A stretch of 64,000 nucleotides of DNA from Kitasatospora sp040298565 (GCF_040298565.1 NZ_JBEPAK010000004.1:1-64000), one strand, 5' to 3'. Shown: positions 50,221 through 59,351, counted from the stretch's first letter. A program made the numbers and translations. The notes: generated by a model not told the origin, from the sequence alone.

Positions 50221-50699
50221 CGGCGGGCGCTCGGAAGGGCGGGGCGGGGCGCAGCGTCGGACGGTGTCCGTACGGACGGTTCCCCGGCGGCGGGCCGGGC
50301 GGCGGTCCGGGCTTCCCTGAGCCGTCGCGTGCCCCCGGTTGGTACCGCCCGCTGAGCCGCTGTCACCCATCCGGCGTGGAATTGCCGTGCCTTGGCGGTT
50401 TGCGCTGCCGAACCCGGGCGGCGGGTCCATGGTGGAGATGGGCGCGATCCGGCGACCGCGTCCGCGCGCCGATCCGGGCCCGAGTGCCGAGCGTCCGCCG
50501 CCGTTGTCCGACGGGTGTCCCAGGCCGGGGCCGGTACCGGCACGCTGGGAGCAGGGCCACCTCGCAGGAAACCGAACGGTTCTTCTAGGCTCACATCTCG
50601 GCTTCCCTGCGGCGGTCCGGCCTCTGCGCCCGACTCCAGGAAGCCGCCGTGCACGGCGCTCCGGGCGTACCGGGCGCCGGATCGAGCGAGGAGGACACC
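50221..50699. other. gene-free stretch
   Basis: 479 bases with no supported gene. TAGGCT at 50587-50592 is a possible -10 for the small ORF at 50700. Otherwise GC-rich and featureless to me. Confidence 0.4.
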
Positions 50700-50873
50700 A
50701 TGCCAGGCACGCCGCCCAGCCGTTCCACCGCACTTGGGCCAGACGGGCCGTTCCGACCGGCCGTCCATCACCCCGGCCGACCGGTGGGGTCCGTACGGGC
50801 CTGGTACCGGGGCGGGAGCGGCCGGCCGGTACGGCCGCTGAATACCGGCGGCGGCCGCGGAGGCGAGCGTTGA
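50700..50873 (+). CDS. Small Gly/Arg/Pro-rich protein coupled to an M20 peptidase
   Basis: 57 residues, starting MPGTPPSRSTALGPDGPF and ending LNTGGGRGGER. A near-ideal ribosome site (GAGGAGG) precedes ATG 50700, and its stop overlaps the TTG of the peptidase (TTGA). No known family recognised; it could be a coupling ORF, a leader or a small substrate. Composition is compatible with coding but short. Confidence 0.5.
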   Translation: MPGTPPSRSTALGPDGPFRPAVHHPGRPVGSVRAWYRGGSGRPVRPLNTGGGRGGER

Positions 50874-52243
50874 GTCCCCAGATCGTCGGGTCGGCGGACG
50901 CACCGGGTGCCACCGCCGAACCCGAGCGCGTCCCGGTGACGGCTCCGGTCTCCCCGGGCGCCGACTCCCTCGCCGCTCACGCGACCCCGACCTCCCCCAC
51001 CTCCGCGCCCGCGACCCCGACTTCCGCCGCCCGGACCTCCGCCGCGCCGGCCTCCACCTCCGCGACCGCGGCGCTGCCCGGTCTTCCGCAGGCGCTCAGC
51101 GCCCGAGCCCGCACCCTCGCCGGGGCCGTCCGGCGGCGCTGCGCCGACCTGGCCCGGATCGAGTCGCCGAGCGGGGACGCTCCCAGACTCGACGCGCTGG
51201 CCGAGGAGTTGGCGGCCGGCTTCCGGGCCACCGGGGCCACCGCCCGCCGCGAACCCGGGCCGGCCGGTGACCACCTGGTGCTGGAGTGGCAGGGGCGGGA
51301 CGAGACCCTGCCGCACCTGCTGATCGTCGGCCACCACGACACCGTCTGGCCGGTCGGCACCCTGGCCGACTGGCCGGTCGCCGAGCAGGACGGCCGGCTC
51401 AGCGGGCCCGGCGTGGTCGACATGAAGGGCGGACTCGCCGTCCTGGAAGGCGCGTTGGCGCTGCTCGCGGATCTCGGAGAGCGGCCGCACCGCACCGTGC
51501 GGCTGGTCGTGGTCTCCGACGAGGAGGTCGGCAGTCCGGACGGGCGCCGCCTGGTCGAGCGCCAACTGCGGGGCGCGGCGGCGGTGCTGGGGTTGGAGCC
51601 GCCGCATCCGGACGGCCGGCTGAAGACGGCGCGGCGCGGCAGCACCCGGGTCCGGCTCACCGTGACCGGCCGGGAGGCCCACGCGGGCAACGACGCCCAC
51701 GACGGGGTGTCGGCGGTGGACGAGCTGGTCGACCAGCTGGTGCTCGTCCGCGGCCTCGCGGGCCAGCCCGGCACCGAGCTCAACGCCGGCCGGATCTGCG
51801 GGGGTTCGCGGGCCAACGTGGTGGCCGGCCGGGCCGAGGCGGAGCTCGGCCTGCGGTTCGCCACGGCCGAGGCGCAGCGCCGTACGCTGGACAACCTCGC
51901 CCGGCTGACCGCGCTGCGACCCGGCGCGCGGGTGCGGACGGAGGTGCTGTCCAGCCGCCCGGCCTGGCCGGAGCGGACCGGCAACCCGCTGCTGCGGCAC
52001 GTGCGTTCGCTCGCCGCGGTGCTCGGGCAGCAGGTGGACGGCGCCCCGGCGGGCGGGGCCGGTGACACCAATCTGCCGGGCTCGCGGGGCCTGCCGACAC
52101 TGGACGGTTTCGGCGCGGTGGGCGCCGGCGCCCACGCCCGGCACGAGTACATCCGGCTGGACCAGCTCGCTCCCCGGATCGCCCTGCTCGCGGCCCTGCT
52201 GGCGGTGCCGCTGCCGCGGCTGCGGGACCGCGTGGAGGGCTGA
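50870..52243 (+). CDS. M20-family metallopeptidase (carboxypeptidase G2-like)
   Basis: 457 residues. An Ala/Thr/Ser/Pro-rich N-terminus of about 60 residues precedes the M20 domain: IVGHHDTVWPVGTLADWP (metal His and catalytic Asp), GPGVVDMKGGLAVLEGAL (bridging Asp), VVSDEEVGSPDG (catalytic Glu-Glu), the dimerisation-domain HAGNDAHDGVSAVDEL and the C-terminal HARHEYI ligand. Order and spacing recall glutamate carboxypeptidases of the CPG2 type. TTG 50870 has GCGGAGG upstream; GTG 50936 is an alternative. Confidence 0.85.
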   Translation: MSPQIVGSADAPGATAEPERVPVTAPVSPGADSLAAHATPTSPTSAPATPTSAARTSAAPASTSATAALPGLPQALSARARTLAGAVRRRCADLARIESPSGDAPRLDALAEELAAGFRATGATARREPGPAGDHLVLEWQGRDETLPHLLIVGHHDTVWPVGTLADWPVAEQDGRLSGPGVVDMKGGLAVLEGALALLADLGERPHRTVRLVVVSDEEVGSPDGRRLVERQLRGAAAVLGLEPPHPDGRLKTARRGSTRVRLTVTGREAHAGNDAHDGVSAVDELVDQLVLVRGLAGQPGTELNAGRICGGSRANVVAGRAEAELGLRFATAEAQRRTLDNLARLTALRPGARVRTEVLSSRPAWPERTGNPLLRHVRSLAAVLGQQVDGAPAGGAGDTNLPGSRGLPTLDGFGAVGAGAHARHEYIRLDQLAPRIALLAALLAVPLPRLRDRVEG

Positions 52244-52337
52244 GGCGGCGGGCTGAGTCGAAGGGCTGAGCGGCCTGGCCGGGAAGCCTGGCGGCCGACG
52301 GCGCCGAGGGCGGACGGCCGGCGGCAGCGCGCTGACC

Positions 52338-52365
52338 GATCGCGGCGGCCGGATCGCGGCGGCCG
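52338..52365. repeat. 14-bp tandem duplication
   Basis: GATCGCGGCGGCCG occurs twice in tandem (52338-52351, 52352-52365) after the peptidase gene; GGATCACGG words continue to 52430. Confidence 0.6.
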
Positions 52366-52434
52366 GATCGGGACGAACGGGTCGCGGCCGGCGGATCACG
52401 GCCAGGGGGTCGCACAGCCCGTGGATCACGGTCG

Positions 52435-52480
52435 ACGGATCGCAGCTGACGGAGTACGGATCCCGTCGGCTGCGATCCGT
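52435..52480 (+). terminator. terminator of the M20 peptidase gene
   Basis: An 18-bp stem (52435-52452 with 52463-52480, one G-U pair) and ten-base loop, followed by TTCCC. Strongest hairpin in the 391-base gap 52244-52634. Confidence 0.7.
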
Positions 52481-52513
52481 TTCCCGTGCGCCCGCCCATG
52501 ATCCGCCGGTCCC

Positions 52514-52568
52514 TTGCCATCCCGCGGCCTCGCCACGCACAATGGTACCGACCGAACGGTCAGTCGGT
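52514..52568 (+). promoter_or_regulatory. paa promoter and PaaR-like operator
   Basis: -35 TTGCCA (52514-52519), 18-base spacer and -10 CACAAT (52538-52543) are followed at once by a 22-base imperfect palindrome starting ACCGACCG and ending CAGTCGGT (52547-52568; 9 of 11 pairs match), which would cover the start point. It resembles TetR/PaaR sites of phenylacetate genes. No PaaR gene is in the window. Confidence 0.6.
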
Positions 52569-52634
52569 TGGCGTCCGGCGCCGGCGCGGGCCAGCCCGGC
52601 GCGGGACAGCGCAGCGGGAACACGAGAGGGGACC

Positions 52635-53618
52635 GTGGTGACAACAGAGGTGACCGAGGCGATCCCCGCACAGTCGCCGGAGGACCGCTTCGAGGCGGTG
52701 ATCTCCGCCGAGCAGCGGATCGAGCCCAGGGACTGGATGCCCGACGCCTACCGGGCCACCCTGATCCGCCAGATCGCCCAGCACGCCCACTCCGAGATCA
52801 TCGGCATGCAGCCCGAGGGCAACTGGCTCACCCGCGCGCCCTCGCTGCGCCGCAAGGCCATCCTGCTCGCCAAGGCCCAGGACGAGGCCGGCCACGGCCT
52901 CTACCTCTACGCCGCCGCCGAGACCCTCGGCGTCGACCGCGCCGAACTCACCGAGAAGCTGATCAGCGGCCGCCAGAAGTACTCCTCGATCTTCAACTAC
53001 CCCACCCTCACCTTTGCCGACGTCGGCGTGATCGGCTGGCTGGTGGACGGTGCCGCGATCTGCAACCAGGTCCCGCTCTGCCGCTGCAGCTACGGCCCCT
53101 ACGCCCGCGCCATGGTGCGGATCTGCAAGGAGGAGTCCTTCCACCAGCGCCAGGGCTACGAGCTGCTGATGACCCTGATGCGCGGCACCGAGGCCCAGCG
53201 CCGGATGGTCCAGGACGCCGTCGACCGCTGGTGGTGGCCGTCGCTGATGATGTTCGGGCCCCCGGACGCCGACTCGCCGAACACCGCCCGCTCGATGGCC
53301 TGGCGGATCAAGCGGCACACCAACGACGAGCTGCGGCAGCGGTTCGTGGACATGACCGTCCCGCAGGCCGAACACCTGGGCGTCACCCTCCCCGACCCCG
53401 AGCTGCGCTGGAACGAGGAGCGCGGCGGCTGGGACTTCGGCGAGCCGGACTGGTCCGAGCTGACCAGGGTCATCCACGGCCAGGGCCCCTGCAACGCCCA
53501 GCGGATCGACCGCCGACGGGCCGCCCACGAGGACGGCGCCTGGGTGCGCGAGGCGGCCGCCGCCTACGCCGCCAAGCGCGGCGCCGAGCAGCACACCGAA
53601 CAGGAGAGCGGAAAGTGA
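52635..53618 (+). CDS. paaA: Phenylacetyl-CoA epoxidase subunit A
   Basis: 327 residues, catalytic ferritin-like di-iron subunit of the 1,2-phenylacetyl-CoA epoxidase. EAGHGLYLYAAAETLG and CKEESFHQRQGYELLM provide di-iron carboxylate/His ligands; YSSIFNYPTLTFADVG and WWWPSLMMFGPPD are typical PaaA stretches. The GTG at 52635 follows GAGAGGGG. First gene of paaABCDE, opening aerobic phenylacetate degradation. Confidence 0.95.
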   Translation: MVTTEVTEAIPAQSPEDRFEAVISAEQRIEPRDWMPDAYRATLIRQIAQHAHSEIIGMQPEGNWLTRAPSLRRKAILLAKAQDEAGHGLYLYAAAETLGVDRAELTEKLISGRQKYSSIFNYPTLTFADVGVIGWLVDGAAICNQVPLCRCSYGPYARAMVRICKEESFHQRQGYELLMTLMRGTEAQRRMVQDAVDRWWWPSLMMFGPPDADSPNTARSMAWRIKRHTNDELRQRFVDMTVPQAEHLGVTLPDPELRWNEERGGWDFGEPDWSELTRVIHGQGPCNAQRIDRRRAAHEDGAWVREAAAAYAAKRGAEQHTEQESGK

Positions 53619-53968
53619 CCGAGCCCAAGGCCGGGTCCACGGCACAGCCCACGGCCGGATCCCCGGCAGCGCCCACCGCCGGGGCCAAGGCGGCCTGGCC
53701 GCTGTACGAGGTGTTCGTACGCCCCCGGCGCGGCCTGAACCACGTCCACGTCGGCTCGCTGCACGCGTCCGACGACCGGATGGCGTTGCTCGCCGCCCGG
53801 GACCTGTACACCCGCCGCAACGAGGGCGTCAGCCTCTGGGTGGTCCGCTCGGACGCGATCACCGCCTCGACCCCGGACGAGCGCGACCCGTTCTTCGAGC
53901 CCAGCGGCGACAAGGTCTACCGCCACCCGACCTTCTACGACATCCCCGAGGATGTCCCGCACATCTGA
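53615..53968 (+). CDS. paaB: Phenylacetyl-CoA epoxidase subunit B
   Basis: 117 residues, longer than the usual 95 because of an Ala/Pro/Thr-rich N-terminus of about 25. Core: WPLYEVFVRPRRGLNHVHVGSLHASD and NEGVSLWVVRSDAI, ending HPTFYDIPEDVPHI. Structural bridge of the epoxidase. GTG overlaps the paaA stop (GTGA). Confidence 0.93.
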   Translation: MTEPKAGSTAQPTAGSPAAPTAGAKAAWPLYEVFVRPRRGLNHVHVGSLHASDDRMALLAARDLYTRRNEGVSLWVVRSDAITASTPDERDPFFEPSGDKVYRHPTFYDIPEDVPHI

Positions 53969-53981
53969 CGGGGGAGCCACC

Positions 53982-54884
53982 GTGCACGACCACACCGCGT
54001 CCACCGAGGACGACCACGTCTACCTCAGCCTCACCGACGCCACGCCCGGCCCCGAGGGCGAGGGCCGCTGGGCCTACGGGACGGGCTTCGCCGACCCGCT
54101 GCTCGGCGTGGACACCGCCCTGCCCGCCGGACTGGACGGCGCCGACCTCGCCGCCTACTGCCAGATGCTCGGCGACGACGCCCTGATCCTCGCCCAGCGG
54201 CTGATCGAGTGGTGCACCCGGGCGCCGGAGCTGGAGGAGGAGGTCGCGCTCGCCAACCTCGGCCTCGACCTGCTCGGCCAGGCCCGCCTGCTGCTCACCC
54301 GGGCCGGCCAGGCGGACGGCTCCGGCCGTACCGAGGACGACCTGGCGTACTGGCGGGACGAGCACGAGTTCCGCAACGTCCGCCTGGTCGAGGCCCCGAA
54401 CGGCGACTTCGCGTACTCCGTCGCCCGGCTGCTGCTGTTCGCCACCGCCCGCGGCGCCCTCTACGAGGCGCTGGGCAGCCACCCGGACCCGGTACTGGCC
54501 GCGGTCGCCACCCGGGGCGTCAAGGAGCTCGCCTACCACCGCGAGTACGCCACCGCCTGGACGCTGCGGCTCGGCGACGGCACGCCGCACTCGGCGGAGC
54601 GGATGCAGGCCGGGCTGGACGCGGTGTGGCCGCTGCTGGAGGAGCTGTTCACCGGGCACCCGGTGGAGCTGAGGGTCGGCGTCGACCCGGCGGAGCTGCG
54701 CGGACCCGTGCTGCGCTCGCTCGGCGCCGTCATCGCCGAGGCGGGGCTGACCGTGCCGGACGTCCCGCCGCTGGCCACCGTGCTCGGCCGGGCCGGCCGG
54801 GACGGGGTGCACACCGAGGCGCTCGGCCCGTTGCTGGCCGAGCTCCAGGTGGTGGCCCGCGCGCACCCGGGGGCGACGTGGTGA
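53982..54884 (+). CDS. paaC: Phenylacetyl-CoA epoxidase subunit C
   Basis: 300 residues, inactive ferritin-like partner of PaaA. LGDDALILAQRLIEWCTRAPELEEE, NLGLDLLGQARLLL, YWRDEHEFRNVRLVE and KELAYHREYATAWTLRLGDG match the family. GTG 53982 has GGGGGAG upstream. Thirteen bases after paaB. Confidence 0.93.
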   Translation: MHDHTASTEDDHVYLSLTDATPGPEGEGRWAYGTGFADPLLGVDTALPAGLDGADLAAYCQMLGDDALILAQRLIEWCTRAPELEEEVALANLGLDLLGQARLLLTRAGQADGSGRTEDDLAYWRDEHEFRNVRLVEAPNGDFAYSVARLLLFATARGALYEALGSHPDPVLAAVATRGVKELAYHREYATAWTLRLGDGTPHSAERMQAGLDAVWPLLEELFTGHPVELRVGVDPAELRGPVLRSLGAVIAEAGLTVPDVPPLATVLGRAGRDGVHTEALGPLLAELQVVARAHPGATW

Positions 54885-55420
54885 CGGGCACCGGGACCAC
54901 CACCCGCGACCTCGCCTGGTCGGTCGCCGCGGCCGTCCCGGACCCGGAGCTGCCCATGCTCACGCTGGCGGACCTGGGCGTGCTGGCCGACGTCGAGGTC
55001 GACGGCGCCGACGGCGCGGTGACCGCCTGGCTCACCCCGACCTACTCCGGCTGCCCGGCCGTCGCCGAGATGGCCGCCGACGTGGACCGCCGACTGCGCG
55101 CGGCCGGGTACCCGGAGGTCCGGGTGCGGCTGCGGCTGGACCCGCCGTGGTCCACCGACCTGATCACCCGCGAGGGCCGCCGCAAGCTCGCCGAGGCCGG
55201 GATCGCGCCGCCGCGCCCCGGCTCGGCTGCCGCCGCCGGAGGTCCCGTCCCGCTCACCCTCGGGCCCGCCCGCACCGGAGCCGCCGCCGTCCCGGTGCCC
55301 TGCCCGCAGTGCGGCGGCACCGACACGGAGGAGCTGTCCCGCTTCGGCTCCACCGCCTGCAAGGCGCTCTGGCGCTGCCGCGCCTGCCGTGAGCCCTTCG
55401 AACGCGTCAAGGAGATCTGA
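54881..55420 (+). CDS. paaD: Phenylacetate degradation protein D (DUF59/SUF-like)
   Basis: 179 residues. DUF59 domain PDPELPMLTLADLGVL, TPTYSGCPAVAEMA; C-terminal zinc-ribbon-like Cys pattern CPQCGGTD ... CKALWRCRACREPF. Thought to help metal-cluster assembly of the epoxidase. GTG overlaps the paaC stop (GTGA). Confidence 0.93.
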   Translation: MTGTGTTTRDLAWSVAAAVPDPELPMLTLADLGVLADVEVDGADGAVTAWLTPTYSGCPAVAEMAADVDRRLRAAGYPEVRVRLRLDPPWSTDLITREGRRKLAEAGIAPPRPGSAAAAGGPVPLTLGPARTGAAAVPVPCPQCGGTDTEELSRFGSTACKALWRCRACREPFERVKEI

Positions 55421-56632
55421 ATGCCCGCCGCCTCTCCAGCCGCCTCCGCAGCGTCCGGGGCGTCCGCCACGTCCCCGGCCCCTGCCGACGCCGTGGACGC
55501 GCTCGACGCCGTCGACCCGCTCGACGCCGTGGCCGCCGTACGACCGGCGCGCCGCCCGGCCTTCCACCGGCTGCGGATCGACCGGGTGGAGCGGCTCTGC
55601 GACGACGCCGTGGCGGTGACCTTCGAGGTGCCGGACGAGCTGGCGGCCGAGTACGCCTTCCGGCCCGGGCAGACCCTGACCCTGCGCAAGGTGGTGGACG
55701 GCGTCGACGAGCGCCGCTCCTACTCGATCTGCGCCCCCGTCGGCGGCCCGCTGCGGATCGCCGTCCGGGAGGTGCCCGGCGGGCTGTTCTCCCGCTGGCT
55801 GGTGCGCGAGGCCCGGCCCGGCGAGGAGGTGGAGGTCCTCACCCCGTCCGGCCTCTTCACGCCCGAGCTCGGCGTCCCCGCCGACCACGTGCTGCTCGCG
55901 GCCGGCTCCGGCATCACCCCGATGCTGTCGATCGCCGCCTCCGTCCTGGCCGCCGACCGGCGCTCCACCGTCACCCTGCTCTACGGCAACCGGCGCAGCG
56001 ACACCGTGATGTTCGCGGACGAGCTGGCCGACCTGAAGGACCGCTACCTCGACCGGTTCCAGCTGGTCCACGTGCTCTCCCGGGAGACCAGGGACGCCGA
56101 ACTGCTCAGCGGCCGACTGGACGGAGAGCGGGTGCGGGCGCTGCTCGCGGCGCTGGTGGACGTGGGCGGTGTCGGGCACTGGTGGCTGTGCGGCCCGTTC
56201 GGCATGGTCGCGGACGCGAAGGAACTCCTCGCCGACCTGGGCGTGCCCGGTGAGCGGGTGCACCAGGAGCTGTTCCACGCCGAGGACGAGCCGCTCGCCG
56301 AGCGCGACGAGGACGGGGAAGGCGCGGACGGCGACGCCCTGGGCGGCAGCGGAGAGCGCAGCGAGGTCACCGTCGTCCTCGACGGCCGTGGCAGCACCCT
56401 CACCCTGCCGCGCGACCGCTCGATCCTGGACGGCGCCCAGCGCTCCCGCCCCGACCTGCCGTTCGCCTGCAAGGGCGGCGTCTGCGGCACCTGCCGTGCG
56501 CTGGTCACCGAGGGCGAGGTGGACATGCGACGCAACTTCGCGCTGGAGGAGAAGGAGCTGGCGGCCGGGTACGTCCTCACCTGCCAGGCCCGCCCGGTCA
56601 CCGACCGGGTGACGGTCGACTACGACCGCTGA
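55421..56632 (+). CDS. paaE: Phenylacetyl-CoA epoxidase reductase subunit E
   Basis: 403 residues with an Ala/Asp-rich N-terminal extension of about 45. FAD-binding RSYSICAP, NAD-binding AGSGITPMLSIAASVL and CGPFGMV, then a C-terminal plant-type 2Fe-2S domain with CKGGVCGTC near 349 and a fourth Cys (LTCQARP) near 387. Passes electrons from NADPH to the PaaA di-iron site. An acidic linker (residues about 290-310) separates the domains. ATG 55421 follows AAGGAG. Last paa gene present; paaF-K are not here. Confidence 0.95.
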   Translation: MPAASPAASAASGASATSPAPADAVDALDAVDPLDAVAAVRPARRPAFHRLRIDRVERLCDDAVAVTFEVPDELAAEYAFRPGQTLTLRKVVDGVDERRSYSICAPVGGPLRIAVREVPGGLFSRWLVREARPGEEVEVLTPSGLFTPELGVPADHVLLAAGSGITPMLSIAASVLAADRRSTVTLLYGNRRSDTVMFADELADLKDRYLDRFQLVHVLSRETRDAELLSGRLDGERVRALLAALVDVGGVGHWWLCGPFGMVADAKELLADLGVPGERVHQELFHAEDEPLAERDEDGEGADGDALGGSGERSEVTVVLDGRGSTLTLPRDRSILDGAQRSRPDLPFACKGGVCGTCRALVTEGEVDMRRNFALEEKELAAGYVLTCQARPVTDRVTVDYDR

Positions 56633-56653
56633 CCGGTCCGCCGAGGGAGCCGG

Positions 56654-56690
56654 CGCCCGGCAGGGTCCCTCGAACGGGAGCTGCCGGGCG
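56654..56690. terminator. bidirectional terminator after paaE
   Basis: CGCCCGGCAG (56654-56663) pairs with CTGCCGGGCG (56681-56690), with an internal TCCC/GGGA extension, between paaE and the convergent monooxygenase gene. Confidence 0.65.
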
Positions 56691-56698
56691 GCCGGGAC

Positions 56699-57886
56699 TC
56701 AGACGGCGACGGCGGCCCTCCCGGGCCCGGCCGGTGCCGACCGGGGCCCGGCCGGTGCCGTCCCGGGCTCCTTCGCCGGGTCCCCGAGCAGTTTGACCAG
56801 GTCGTTGACGGCGGCGCGCCCGGCCCGGTTGGCGCCGATGGTGCTGGCGGACGGACCGTAGCCGACCAGGTGGACGCGCGGGTCGGCGGTGGCGCGGGTG
56901 CCGGTGAGCGCGATGCCGCCGCCGGGGGAGCGCAGGCCGAGCGGCGCCAGGTGGCCGACCTCCGGCCGGAATCCGGTCGCCCAGACGATTGCGTCCACCG
57001 CCAGCTCCTGGTCGCCCCAGGCGACGCCGTGCTCGGTGAGCCGGTCGAACATCGGTCGGCGGTGCAGCGCGCCCAGCTCCTCGGCACGCCGGTAGGCGAC
57101 CGAGGGGCCGAGGCCGGTGACGCTCACCACGCTGCGCACCGGCAGGCCCAGGCGGACCCCCTCCTCGACCCGGGCGACCACCGCGCGTCCGTACTCGGGG
57201 GTGAACGGGCCGTCGTGGTACACGGGTTCGGAGCGGGTGACCCAGACCGTCTCGCCGACCGCCGCGACCTCGGACAGCACCTGGATCGCCGAGGCGCCGC
57301 CGCCCACCACCAGGACGCGCCGACCGGTGAACTCCTCGGGGCCGCGGTAGTCGGCGTAGTGCAGCTGGCGGCCCGCGAAGTGCCCCGGGTAGTGCGGCAG
57401 GAAGGGGCGGGTCCAGGTGCCGGTGGCGTTGACCAGCGCGCGGGTGGACCAGGTGCCCCGGTCGGTCTCGACCAGCAGCCGGGAGGTGGGCAGCTCCGAC
57501 TCCGCGCGCACCGCGCGCACCGAGACCGGGCGTACGACCGGGAGCGCGTGCCGGGCCTCGTACGCCGCGAAGTACCCCGGCACCACCTCGCGTGCGGGTG
57601 CCTCCGGGTCGACCGGTGGCAGTTCGGCGTCCGGGAGGTCGTGGAAACCGTGCACGGTGGCCATCCGCAGGGACGGCGAGCGGTGGGCCCAGGCGCCGCC
57701 GGGCGAGGCGTTGCCGTCGAGCACGACGAAGCCGCCGTCGACGCCCTCCCGGTGCGGGGCGAAGCCGCGGCGGCGCAGGTGGTAGGCGGCGGACAGACCC
57801 GCCTGCCCGGCGCCCACCACCAGGACGTCCACGCGTTCGGGGGCGGCGCCGGACCCGGCACCGTTCGTTGCACCGTAAACAGTCAC
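56699..57886 (-). CDS. FAD/NADPH-dependent monooxygenase (CzcO/FMO-like)
   Basis: 395 residues. FAD site VDVLVVGAGQAGLSAAYHLRR, FMO-like fingerprint FAGRQLHYADYRG, second dinucleotide site RVLVVGGGASAIQVLSE and ATGFRPEVGHL near the C-terminus. Oxygenates or oxidises a small substrate, unknown. GTG 57886 (VTVYGATNGAG) is a provisional start; no ribosome site is obvious, and GTG at VDVLVVG could be used. Confidence 0.82.
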   Translation of the reverse strand: MTVYGATNGAGSGAAPERVDVLVVGAGQAGLSAAYHLRRRGFAPHREGVDGGFVVLDGNASPGGAWAHRSPSLRMATVHGFHDLPDAELPPVDPEAPAREVVPGYFAAYEARHALPVVRPVSVRAVRAESELPTSRLLVETDRGTWSTRALVNATGTWTRPFLPHYPGHFAGRQLHYADYRGPEEFTGRRVLVVGGGASAIQVLSEVAAVGETVWVTRSEPVYHDGPFTPEYGRAVVARVEEGVRLGLPVRSVVSVTGLGPSVAYRRAEELGALHRRPMFDRLTEHGVAWGDQELAVDAIVWATGFRPEVGHLAPLGLRSPGGGIALTGTRATADPRVHLVGYGPSASTIGANRAGRAAVNDLVKLLGDPAKEPGTAPAGPRSAPAGPGRAAVAV

Positions 57887-57926
57887 GCCGGTGAAACATC
57901 CCGGCGGCAAGGACTGTTCCCCGGCG

Positions 57927-58298
57927 TCAGGCGATGGGGGAGATGACCGCGGCCGTGCCGTAGGCGCAGACCTCGGTGCCGACGTCCGCCGCCTCGGTCA
58001 CGTCGAACCGCATCATCAGCACCGCGTTGCCGCCACGCGCCTTGGTCTGTTCGACCAGGCGCTGCATCGCCTCGTTGCGGCTCTCCACGAGGGTCTTCGT
58101 CAGCCCGCGCAGCTCACCGCCGATCAGCGACTTCAGCCCGGCGCCGATCTGGCTGCCGAGGTGGCGGCTGCGCACGGTGAGCCCGAACACCTCGCCGATC
58201 ACGTGGTCGACCCGGAAACCGGGGATGTCGTTGGTGGTCACGACCATGACGTCGGCGTTCGGGCCCTGCCCGCCGCCGTACTCGTTGATGTCAGCCAT
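57927..58298 (-). CDS. YbjQ/UPF0145-family protein
   Basis: 123 residues: VVTTNDIPGFRVDHVIGEVFGLTVRS, then RNEAMQRLVEQTKARGGNAVLMMRFD and GTEVCAYGTAAVI. The family forms pentameric beta/alpha assemblies; function unknown. ATG 58298 with an acceptable ribosome site (AGGATGGGCGG). Confidence 0.85.
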   Translation of the reverse strand: MADINEYGGGQGPNADVMVVTTNDIPGFRVDHVIGEVFGLTVRSRHLGSQIGAGLKSLIGGELRGLTKTLVESRNEAMQRLVEQTKARGGNAVLMMRFDVTEAADVGTEVCAYGTAAVISPIA

Positions 58299-58409
58299 GC
58301 CGCCCATCCTGCCGGGGTCCTGCGTCCGGGTGAGGCAGGCACGGCCAAGGGTGGCCGAGAAGGCCTCGAGAAGCTGGATCAGACCGGTGATCGGGCGGCC
58401 GAAAAGCCG

Positions 58410-58415
58410 TACCGT
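58410..58415 (+). promoter_or_regulatory. candidate -10 element TACCGT
   Basis: TACCGT ends six bases before ATG 58422, leaderless geometry, no Shine-Dalgarno in between. Confidence 0.4.
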
Positions 58416-58421
58416 AGCCCC

Positions 58422-59351
58422 ATGGGCGAGCGAAACGATCATCCGCAGGGGCCGGGCGCGGCGGAGTACTCCGGCGCGTCGGAGATCGAGGCGACGGTGG
58501 TGCTGGGCCTGCGGATCACCGACTGGCCGGCACTGCGCGCGGCCGCGATCAGAGCCGTCGAGGACCTGGACTTCGCGGGCGTCGACCCGGCCGGCCAGCG
58601 CCGCGAACTGCTGCGCGAGGTGGCCGAGGACGCCAACGCGGCGCTCGGTGCGCTGCTGCACCCCGACCGGCTGGTGGCCGTCATCCCGGGCGTCGAGGCG
58701 ATCGGCGGCACCCTGGAGATCAGCGTCACCGAGGACTTCACACCGGATTTCGCCGACCTGTTCCCGCTCGACGGCGAGGACGAGGACGGCGGCGCGGGCG
58801 CCGACTGGACGCTCACCCCGCGCACCGCCTGCCTGCTGCACGCCCAGCTGATCGGCCTGGGCGACGCCGCGTACGACGACCTGGACGAGCACGGGGACGA
58901 CCCGGTGGTCGACGACGAGGACGCCGACTGGACGGTCTTCGCCCGGCTGCCCCAGCGCACCTGGCACCTCCACCGGGGCTGGCGCCGCGCGATGGCCCGG
59001 GCCTTCGACGACCTGGCCGACGACCTCGCGCTCGGCGAGTGGCCGCTGCCGCGCTGCCTGGCCGAGGAGATCGCGCTGCGGATGGCGCTGGTGGACGCCC
59101 GGGCGCTGCTGGGCTCCCAGCCCGAGTCGGTGGCCGACATGATGGGCGACCTGCCGGCCGACCTCTACGACTACGACTGGGACGGCTGCCACGACGAGCT
59201 GTTCGGCGTGTACGGACCGGACGAGGGGGACCCGGAGCTCAGCGCGGAGCAGCGCACCGAGCTGCTGCTGGCGGCGACGCACCCGGAGGGGTGGTTCCTG
59301 ACGTACGAGGACGCGGAGGAGCGGGACCCGCAGCGCGGGTACCGGCGCTGA
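58422..59351 (+). CDS. Acidic protein of unknown function
   Basis: 309 residues, strikingly Asp/Glu-rich; clusters at LDGEDEDGG, DDLDEHGDDPVVDDEDADW and YDYDWDGCHDELFG. A folded core is suggested by HLHRGWRRAMARAFDDL and EEIALRMALVDARALLG. No signal or membrane segment. Not recognised; followed 50 bases on by a TPR-like gene and then a PTH2-like gene in the same direction. Confidence 0.75.
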   Translation: MGERNDHPQGPGAAEYSGASEIEATVVLGLRITDWPALRAAAIRAVEDLDFAGVDPAGQRRELLREVAEDANAALGALLHPDRLVAVIPGVEAIGGTLEISVTEDFTPDFADLFPLDGEDEDGGAGADWTLTPRTACLLHAQLIGLGDAAYDDLDEHGDDPVVDDEDADWTVFARLPQRTWHLHRGWRRAMARAFDDLADDLALGEWPLPRCLAEEIALRMALVDARALLGSQPESVADMMGDLPADLYDYDWDGCHDELFGVYGPDEGDPELSAEQRTELLLAATHPEGWFLTYEDAEERDPQRGYRR

